From: JAIVGV01 sp035295985
GTDB lineage: Bacteria > Acidobacteriota > Blastocatellia > Pyrinomonadales > Pyrinomonadaceae
Length of the DNA: 12,983 nt
Direction: 5' to 3'
NCBI GenBank assembly: GCA_035295985.1
Contig: DATHBT010000086.1
Coordinates: 1 to 12,983, forward strand
Shown: positions 8,404-12,983 of the stretch, piece by piece
Position numbering within the stretch: the stretch's first letter is position 1
How the letters are laid out: the number at the start of each line of letters is the position of its first letter
Translations under genes and position numbers: made by a program
Notes under the pieces: model-generated
What the model was told of the DNA's origin: nothing
The model's database searches: none
What the model saw: only the letters and a program-made list of their open reading frames with translations

Positions 8404-9306
8404 TCAGACGGTTGACGCGACCGGCAGAGGTCTCGCCGGGACGTTAAACCGTGGGCAGCGGGGAAGGTTTTTAAAGGCTACGACCTCTGCGGTCGGCGCG
8501 CGGTCGCCCGTGCAACTGATCCGGCGCGGCGCGGCCGCGTAGCGCAGGGTGAAGCCAAGATGCTTATAGAGGCGGACGACGCGCGGCGTTGCCTGGTTCG
8601 AGAGCACCACGGGGCCGGGGTGACGGGCGAGCCATTCGGCCGCGCGCTGTTGGTCTTCCCACGAAAATCCGCCCGCGCTGTAGGCGGTGAACTCAACGTC
8701 GTAGGGCGGGTCGGCGTAGATGAAATCGGTCGGTCGCAGTTTCAGACTCTCGAAGTCACCGCTCGAAAACTTCCAAGAGCCGAACAGCGCGCGGTAAGGC
8801 TCGAAGTCTCTGACGTAGTTAATCGTCGCGTAGCGGCCGAAGGGGACGTTGAAGCCGCCCGTGCCGTTGAAGCGGCAGAGGCCGTTGTAGCCGGTGCGGT
8901 TGAGGTAGTAGAAGAGCTGCGCCGCCTCACCCGACTCGGCGCGGCCTTCGCCAATGAGCCGGTTGAAACATTCGCGGTGTGCGTAGTAGGTGGCCGCGTC
9001 GTTGCGCGCTTCGATGGTCAGCCTGAGTCCGTTCTTGATCTGCTCGTAGAAATTGATGAGATGCGGGTTCGCGTCGTTGAGCAGCGCGCGCCGGGGCCGC
9101 AGGCCGAGTGTGACGGCCAGCCCGCCGCAGAAAGGCTCGACCAGCCGCCGGTGCGCGTGCTCACGCCACAGCGGTTCGAGGCGCGGCAGCAGCCAGCGTT
9201 TGCCGCCGGCCCACTTGAGCGGGGGCGTGAGTGCGGTCGCTGGTAAGTCTGCTACGGCGGGTGAGGCAGTCATCTGGTTAGCAACTGCGTCGCTCGCCGT
9301 TGTCAT
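8404..9306 (-). CDS. D12-class (Dam-like) adenine-N6 DNA methyltransferase
   Basis: A 300-residue class alpha N6-adenine methylase. Residues 29-36 (P-L-K-W-A-G-G-K) and V56-E-P-F-C-G-G62 form the AdoMet-binding region. L135-N-R-T-G-Y-N-G-L-C and F152-N-V-P-F-G match the family's target-recognition area, and D199-P-P-Y202 is catalytic motif IV. All key parts are present and the length fits Dam (about 270-300). Dam of E. coli methylates GATC; that this one does is inference. About 27 N-terminal residues precede the conserved core, so Met12 is another possible start; neither has a clear SD site. No restriction endonuclease is nearby, so it looks like an orphan methylase. It lies 33 bases downstream of the ROK gene on the same strand and is probably cotranscribed with it. 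Confidence 0.93.
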   Translation of the reverse strand: MTTASDAVANQMTASPAVADLPATALTPPLKWAGGKRWLLPRLEPLWREHAHRRLVEPFCGGLAVTLGLRPRRALLNDANPHLINFYEQIKNGLRLTIEARNDAATYYAHRECFNRLIGEGRAESGEAAQLFYYLNRTGYNGLCRFNGTGGFNVPFGRYATINYVRDFEPYRALFGSWKFSSGDFESLKLRPTDFIYADPPYDVEFTAYSAGGFSWEDQQRAAEWLARHPGPVVLSNQATPRVVRLYKHLGFTLRYAAAPRRISCTGDRAPTAEVVAFKNLPRCPRFNVPARPLPVASTV

Positions 9307-9339
9307 CGAGTGCGTCTTCGTCTTCTCTGCTCATTCGTC

Positions 9340-10299
9340 TTAACTTCTGGCAGTCGCCGTGTCGCGGGCGAGCATGGCGGCGCCGACGGTGACGGCGTCG
9401 CGGGCGAGGGAGGCGGCGACGATCTGTGTGGACTCGAAGCAGGGCTGGAAGGCGCGGCGCTTGGCCTCGCGGATGACGGGGTCGAGGAGCAACTCGCCGG
9501 CCTCCATGATGACGCCGCCCAGCACGATGCGCTCGATGTTGAGGAGGTTGATGACGGCGGCGAGGCCCTGGCCGATGTGGCGGCCCGTGCGCTCGAGCAT
9601 CATCAGGGCGAAGTCGTCGCCCTCGCCGGCGGCGTGGGCCACGTCGGCCGCCTCGAAGTCGCGCTTGAGGCCGAGGCGCGAGAGCGACGAGGTGCTGTCG
9701 CGCCGCAGCCGCTCCTGCGTGCGGCGGACGATGTTGGGAGCGGAGGCGACCGTTTCGAGGCAGCCGTGGTTTCCGCAGGTGCACTGCACGCCTTCGGGGT
9801 CGATGGTGATGTGGCCGAACTCGCCGGCGAAGCCGGAGTCGCCGCGCCAGAGCCGGCCGTCGAGGATGAGCGCGCCGCCCACGCCCGTGCCGATGGTGAC
9901 GTAGAAGAGGTTGCGGCTGCCGCGGCCCGCGCCCGCGACGAACTCGCCGTAGGCCGCCGCGTTGGCGTCGTTCTCGATGAGCACTTCGAGGCCCGCGGCG
10001 CGCGCAAGCTCCGCCCGCAGGTCGGAGCGCACGAGCGAGGGCACGTCCGTCGAGACGATGACGCGGTTGGTCTTGGGATCGACCAGGCCCGTGACGCCGA
10101 CGCCTATGCCTGCGACCGCCCCGCCCGCGTCGCGCAGCTCCGTGACGGCGCGCGCGACCTGCGCGGTGACGTTGTCGCGCTCGAGCGCCTGCTCGCGGCG
10201 CTCCAAGACCTTCGCGTCCGCGCCGACGAGCGCGGCGTAGAAGGTCGTGCCGGAAACGTCCACGCCGATGTACTTCGCGCTCGCGTCAGGGGTCGCCAT
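9340..10299 (-). CDS. ROK-family sugar kinase / transcriptional regulator relative
   Basis: A 319-residue ROK protein without the N-terminal winged helix found in ROK repressors, so more likely a glucokinase-like sugar kinase. G12-V-D-V-S-G-T-T is the phosphate-binding loop. E109-N-D-A-N113 holds the expected catalytic base D111. G137-T-G-V-G-G-A is the second phosphate loop. G159-E-F-G-H163 with C173-T-C-G-N-H-G-C180-L-E forms the zinc site that defines the family. The sugar (glucose, mannose, N-acetylglucosamine or fructose) cannot be told. The start at 10299 is chosen over an ATG 28 codons upstream. It has a GGAGA site (10309-10313) nine bases away, the protein then begins just before the conserved strand, and the promoter lies between the two candidates. 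It probably shares a transcript with the Dam gene. Confidence 0.93.
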   Translation of the reverse strand: MATPDASAKYIGVDVSGTTFYAALVGADAKVLERREQALERDNVTAQVARAVTELRDAGGAVAGIGVGVTGLVDPKTNRVIVSTDVPSLVRSDLRAELARAAGLEVLIENDANAAAYGEFVAGAGRGSRNLFYVTIGTGVGGALILDGRLWRGDSGFAGEFGHITIDPEGVQCTCGNHGCLETVASAPNIVRRTQERLRRDSTSSLSRLGLKRDFEAADVAHAAGEGDDFALMMLERTGRHIGQGLAAVINLLNIERIVLGGVIMEAGELLLDPVIREAKRRAFQPCFESTQIVAASLARDAVTVGAAMLARDTATARS

Positions 10300-10354
10300 G
10301 ATCTCAAGTCTCCACTGTAGGGGCCGGATTTTGCGGGCGGGGCAGACGCCGGGA

Positions 10355-10383
10355 ATGGTAAACAAAGGCAGGGGGGCTGTCAA
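10355..10383 (-). promoter_or_regulatory. Sigma70 promoter of the ROK-Dam operon
   Basis: On the minus strand, TTGACA (10383-10378), exactly 17 bases, then TACCAT (10360-10355). The -35 box is perfect and the -10 box matches at 4 of 6. Transcription would begin near 10348, leaving a leader of about 50 bases to ATG 10299. This also shows that the longer ROK reading from 10383 cannot be made from this promoter. Confidence 0.65.
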
Positions 10384-10420
10384 ACAAGTGCCCCTTGCGT
10401 GTAGAATGCGAGCCGGAAAT

Positions 10421-10504
10421 GATGAAGGATGAATGCGGAATGATGAATTAGAAGAAGTTGCTTTTCATTCATCATTCATCATTCATCATTCCGCATTCAT
10501 CCTT
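10421..10504. repeat. Heptamer palindrome R2 (ATTCATC type), leader of the stress-protein gene
   Basis: Arms 10425-10448 and 10481-10504 are a perfect 24-bp inverted repeat. The left side is four 7-bp words from 10421 (GATGAAG, GATGAAT, GCGGAAT, GATGAAT). The right side is five from 10467 (ATTCATC three times, ATTCCGC, ATTCATC). The deviant word GCGGAAT / ATTCCGC sits at the mirrored place in both arms. The right arm ends 1 base before the ATG at 10506. Confidence 0.92.
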
Positions 10505-10505
10505 T

Positions 10506-10973
10506 ATGAAGCTCCGCTCGATCCTGCTGCCGACGGATTTCAGCGAGTGCGCCGAGGGCGCGCTCTCCTACGCGACCGATCTGGCGCGGGCCGCCGGGGC
10601 GCGGCTGGTGTGCCTGCACGTCGTCGAGCCGCTCGTGCCGCCCGTCGGCTACGGGCCGATCACGGAGCCGATGCCGGCGCTCGACGTGGCCGGGCAGTTG
10701 GAAGAGTCTGCGCACAGGGAGCTGCCGCGCCTCGCCCGGCGCGAGGAGTGCGAGGGCCTGCAGGTCGAGGAGCTGGTCGCGCACGGCGAGCCGGCCTCCG
10801 AGATCGTGCGCGCGGCGCGCGAGCGCGCGGTCGATCTGATCGTCATCTCGTCGCACGGACGGACGGGCCTGGGGCGCATCCTCTTCGGCTCGACCGCCGA
10901 GTCGGTCGTCCGCCACGCGCACTGCCCCGTGCTCGTGGTTAAACCGAGGGAAAGTAAGGAAAGTAATGAGTGA
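10506..10973 (+). CDS. Universal stress protein (UspA family)
   Basis: A 155-residue single-domain UspA protein of normal length. It opens with the K-L-R-S-I-L-L-P-T-D11-F-S signature, in which D11 is the conserved nucleotide-contacting Asp. Near the C-terminus, S115-S-H-G118 followed nine residues later by G128-S129 fits the ATP-binding G-x2-G-x9-G-S/T motif of the MJ0577 type with the first Gly replaced by Ser, so ATP binding is likely. P141-V-L-V-V is the final strand. The frame is open upstream for 16 more codons, but these translate repeat R2, so ATG 10506 is preferred although it has no SD site. The last seven residues (E-S-K-E-S-N-E) come from two copies of a 9-base direct repeat (10949-10966) and the first words of repeat R3. 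The gene heads a plus-strand run with dedA and the GHMP kinase. Confidence 0.92.
   Translation: MKLRSILLPTDFSECAEGALSYATDLARAAGARLVCLHVVEPLVPPVGYGPITEPMPALDVAGQLEESAHRELPRLARREECEGLQVEELVAHGEPASEIVRAARERAVDLIVISSHGRTGLGRILFGSTAESVVRHAHCPVLVVKPRESKESNE
10949..10966 (+). repeat. Tandem 9-bp duplication at the 3' end of the stress-protein gene
   Basis: GGAAAGTAA occurs twice in a row and encodes part of the polar tail of the universal stress protein. It runs straight into repeat R3. Confidence 0.8.
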
Positions 10974-11087
10974 TGAGGAAGCTGTTAGCGATTAGCTGTT
11001 AGCCGTTAGCCGGAAGGAATACAGCTACCGTGTGATAACCGGCTTCGGTTCTGCTAACAGCTCACAGCTCTAACATCACTCATCACT
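10962..11087. repeat. Composite heptamer palindrome R3 (AGTGATG plus GCTGTTA types), leader of dedA
   Basis: The left side reads AGTAATG, AGTGATG, a 5-base spacer, then GCTGTTA, GCGATTA, GCTGTTA, GCCGTTA (10962-11008). The right side is in one unbroken 7-bp phase from 11053: GCTAACA, GCTCACA, GCTCTAA, CATCACT, CATCACT. Outer arms 10966-10975 and 11074-11083 pair perfectly over 10 bp, as do inner arms 10994-11003 and 11053-11062. Bases 10979-11003 are identical over 25 nt to the reverse complement of 7280-7304 in R1. The stress-protein stop codon (10971-10973) lies inside the outer arm. The array ends 4 bases before ATG 11092. Confidence 0.88.
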
Positions 11088-11091
11088 GCTT

Positions 11092-11868
11092 ATGGACGAA
11101 GTCTTCTTCGATCTGGTCGCGCAGTACGGGCTGTACGCGATCTTCTTCCTCGCGATGATCGAGGGCGACATCACGCTGCTGCTGGTCGGGGTGCTGGCCC
11201 ACGGCGCGTACTTCGGCGATCACAGTTTTTTGAAAGTCCTCGGCGTCGGGACGATGGGCGGCGTCGCGGGCGACGGCGTGGCCTACGCGATGGGGCGGGG
11301 CTTCCGCACCAGCGTGCGCGACTACAAGTTCTACCGCGCCGCGCGCCCGCGCATCGAGCGGCTGACGAGGACGTTCGGGCCGCTCTCGATCTTCTTGTCG
11401 AAGTACGTGTACGGGCTGCGCACCGCCTGCTGCGTCTTCTACGGCGTAGGCAAGATGCGGCCGTCGCGCTTCTTCCCGCTCTCGGCGGTGAGCTGCTTCG
11501 TCTGGGTGCTGGTACTCTCGGGCGCGGGCTACCTCTTCCACAGCGTCATCACCAACCTGATCGGCGACTTCGAGCGGCTGGGTAAGTTCCTGCTCGTCAT
11601 CGTCGTCCTGGGCGTCGGCGGCTTCTACCTGATCGAGCGCTACTGGCTCTCGCCGCGCGTCGAGGAGGCCGACCCCGAACGGGTGCAGGAGCTTGAGCAG
11701 GCGGCCGAGGAGAAGCTCAAAGAGATCGGCGTGGAGATAAAAGAGCTGGGCGAGGAGATCAAGGATCACCTGCCCGGCCCGCTCGCGCGCCGCGGCGCGG
11801 AAGACGAGCCGCCGCCCGAACGCCCGCGCGCCCGCGCCGCCGGCAAGGGCGACGCGGACAGAGACTGA
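11092..11868 (+). CDS. DedA / VTT-domain family membrane protein with charged C-terminal tail
   Basis: A 258-residue inner-membrane protein of the DedA (SNARE-associated, VTT) family, whose members act as lipid scramblases or flippases such as undecaprenyl-phosphate carriers. E24 in M-I-E-G-D and D61 in A-G-D-G-V-A-Y-A-M-G-R are in the places of the essential acidic residues. The stretch S103-K-Y-V-Y-G-L-R110-T, followed by G118-V-G, matches the re-entrant-loop signature with its key Arg. The core ends near residue 187. A tail of about 70 residues follows: a Glu/Lys-rich amphipathic helix (about 190-226) that looks like a coiled coil, then a Pro/Arg-rich end. DedA proteins usually stop near 200-220 residues, so this tail is an addition. 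The ATG at 11092 has no SD site and lies directly behind repeat R3. Confidence 0.9.
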   Translation: MDEVFFDLVAQYGLYAIFFLAMIEGDITLLLVGVLAHGAYFGDHSFLKVLGVGTMGGVAGDGVAYAMGRGFRTSVRDYKFYRAARPRIERLTRTFGPLSIFLSKYVYGLRTACCVFYGVGKMRPSRFFPLSAVSCFVWVLVLSGAGYLFHSVITNLIGDFERLGKFLLVIVVLGVGGFYLIERYWLSPRVEEADPERVQELEQAAEEKLKEIGVEIKELGEEIKDHLPGPLARRGAEDEPPPERPRARAAGKGDADRD

Positions 11869-11876
11869 AAAAGGCC

Positions 11877-11952
11877 GTGATGGGTGAACCGTGACAGGTG
11901 ACAAGTAAAAACCCCTTGTCTCTCCTGTCACCCGTCACGGTTTACGGTTTAC
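11877..11952. repeat. Heptamer palindrome R4 (GTGACAG / GTAAACC type), leader of the GHMP kinase
   Basis: The left side is five in-phase 7-bp words from 11877: GTGATGG, GTGAACC, GTGACAG, GTGACAA, GTAAAAA. The right side, 11918-11952, is also in 7-bp phase: GTCTCTC, CTGTCAC, CCGTCAC, then GGTTTAC twice. Arms 11887-11902 and 11927-11942 match at 15 of 16 positions. A shorter inner hairpin, GACAAG (11900-11905) with CTTGTC (11915-11920), is also possible. It ends 9 bases before ATG 11962 and starts 8 bases after the dedA stop. Confidence 0.85.
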
Positions 11953-11961
11953 GATTCTTTT

Positions 11962-12969
11962 ATGATTATTGAGTCCACCGCCCCGACGCGGGTCGATCTC
12001 GCCGGGGGGACGATAGACATCTGGCCGCTCTACCTGTTCCATGCGGGGGCGGCCACGGTCAACTTCGGCGTCTCGCTCTACGCGCGCTGCCGCATTGAGC
12101 CGCGCGAGGACGACCGCGTCATACTCGAATCGCGCGACCGCGAGGTGGCGTTCGAGACCGGCCTCGAACGTATCGCCGATCTGGCGAGCGAGCAGCGGCT
12201 TGAGCTGATCGCTAAGCTGGTTCACTTCTTCCGCCCCGACCGCGGCTTCCGCCTCGTCACGGAGTCGCAGGCCCCGGCCGGGGCGGGCCTGGGCGGGTCG
12301 AGCGCGCTCGCCATCGCGTGCATCGGCGCGCTCAACCGCTTCGTCGGCGAGCGCTACCCGCGCGAAAAGTTCATCGAGATCGCGACCAACGTCGAGACGA
12401 CCGTCATCCGCGTGCCCGCGGGCGTGCAGGACTACTACGGCGCGTTCCACGGCCGCGCCAACTGCCTGCACTTCCGCGCCGACGGCATCGAGCGCGAGGA
12501 GATCGGCGTTGACGTGGAGACGCTTGAGCGGCGCATAGCCATCTGCTACACGGGCGAGCCGCGCCTCTCAGGGATCAACAACTGGGAGATGTTCAAGACC
12601 CACATCGACGGCGACCCGGTCATCTTCGATCTCTTCGAGGGCATCCGCGACTCCGCGCTGCGGATGCGCGACGCGCTCGCCGCGAACGACTGGACGGCGG
12701 TGCGCGAGACGATGCGCGCGGCCTACCCCGGCCGCAAGCGACTCGCGCCCAACATCACGACGCCGCGCATGGACATGCTCGTCGAGAAGGCGCTGGCGAA
12801 CGGCGCGGAGGCCGCGAAGGTCTGCGGGGCGGGCGGCGGCGGCTGCATCGCCTTCCTGTGCGCCGACGGCAGACGCCAAGAGGTCGAGCGCGCGCTCTCG
12901 GCGGAGGAGGACGTGCAGATGTTGGAGTGGAGCTTCGCGCGCGAAGGCTTGACGGTGCGCGAGCTGTAA
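11962..12969 (+). CDS. GHMP-family sugar kinase, HddA-like
   Basis: A 335-residue GHMP kinase. Motif 1 is A7-P-T-R-V-D-L-A-G-G-T-I-D. The ATP-binding motif 2 is P105-A-G-A-G-L-G-G-S-S-A115. D157 in G-V-Q-D-Y-Y-G is in the place of the catalytic Asp of D-glycero-D-manno-heptose-7-phosphate kinases. Motif 3 is K287-V-C-G-A-G-G-G-G-C. The length and the G-x-Q-D context fit the HddA heptose-phosphate kinase branch better than homoserine or mevalonate kinases. The true substrate may be another sugar or sugar phosphate (fucose, galactose), since no other nucleotide-sugar gene is in the window. The ATG at 11962 has no SD site and follows repeat R4. The stop is 14 bases from the window end. Confidence 0.88.
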   Translation: MIIESTAPTRVDLAGGTIDIWPLYLFHAGAATVNFGVSLYARCRIEPREDDRVILESRDREVAFETGLERIADLASEQRLELIAKLVHFFRPDRGFRLVTESQAPAGAGLGGSSALAIACIGALNRFVGERYPREKFIEIATNVETTVIRVPAGVQDYYGAFHGRANCLHFRADGIEREEIGVDVETLERRIAICYTGEPRLSGINNWEMFKTHIDGDPVIFDLFEGIRDSALRMRDALAANDWTAVRETMRAAYPGRKRLAPNITTPRMDMLVEKALANGAEAAKVCGAGGGGCIAFLCADGRRQEVERALSAEEDVQMLEWSFAREGLTVREL

Positions 12970-12983
12970 CGACCCGGCGGTTA

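Noticed and set aside
10300..10383. 28-residue N-terminal extension of the ROK protein
   Set aside because: It would begin at the -35 box of the predicted promoter; GGAGA and the conserved start support Met 10299.
10377..10407. Plus-strand promoter CTGTCA / TAGAAT for the stress-protein gene
   Set aside because: The TAGAAT is decent, but the spacer would be 19 and the -35 overlaps the better TTGACA on the minus strand. It may be real but cannot be supported.
10458..10505. 16-residue N-terminal extension of the universal stress protein
   Set aside because: It translates the ATTCATC heptamers of R2; the conserved protein begins at Met 10506.
10421..11952. CRISPR array
   Set aside because: The repeats are 7 bp, tandem and inverted, without regular unique spacers, and no cas gene is present.

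Overview
The window is high-GC bacterial chromosome, with ordinary gene density and compact minus-strand runs. The sequence does not name the organism. The GC-rich codons, one GTG start with a strong Shine-Dalgarno (SD) site, the His-rich periplasmic TPR protein and the palindromic short repeats between genes would fit an Acidobacteriota-like soil bacterium, but this is inference.

Layout. Bases 1-7175 are read on the minus strand. In transcription order they hold lepA (elongation factor 4), then a DUF433 / DUF5615 toxin-antitoxin-like pair, then a secreted TPR protein ending at a clear intrinsic terminator (3006-3051). After that come an MFS transporter, a small lipoprotein, and the N-terminal part of an SbcC/Rad50-like ATPase that runs off the left edge. 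An alpha/beta hydrolase (7552-8388, plus) follows its own sigma70-like promoter and converges on a Dam-type adenine methylase, which lies downstream of a ROK-family sugar kinase or regulator (both minus). Divergent from the ROK gene is a plus-strand series: universal stress protein, DedA-family membrane protein and GHMP-family sugar kinase.

The most striking content is not protein-coding. Four intergenic gaps (before lepA, the universal stress protein, dedA and the GHMP kinase) each hold an inverted repeat whose arms are built from 7-bp tandem words. The words differ between elements (GCTGTTA-type twice, ATTCATC-type, GTGACAG/GTAAACC-type), but the 7-bp period, the inverted arrangement and the position just before a start codon are shared. 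In two of them an odd heptamer sits at the mirrored position in both arms. None of the four genes behind an array has a recognisable SD site. Five genes elsewhere in the window do: the MFS, DUF433, TPR, hydrolase and ROK genes. These elements recall the heptameric short tandem repeats of filamentous cyanobacteria, but arranged as hairpins in 5' leaders. They are the best candidate here for an undescribed system.

The proteins mostly look like housekeeping, stress and envelope functions. I see no phage, transposase, CRISPR array, rRNA or tRNA.
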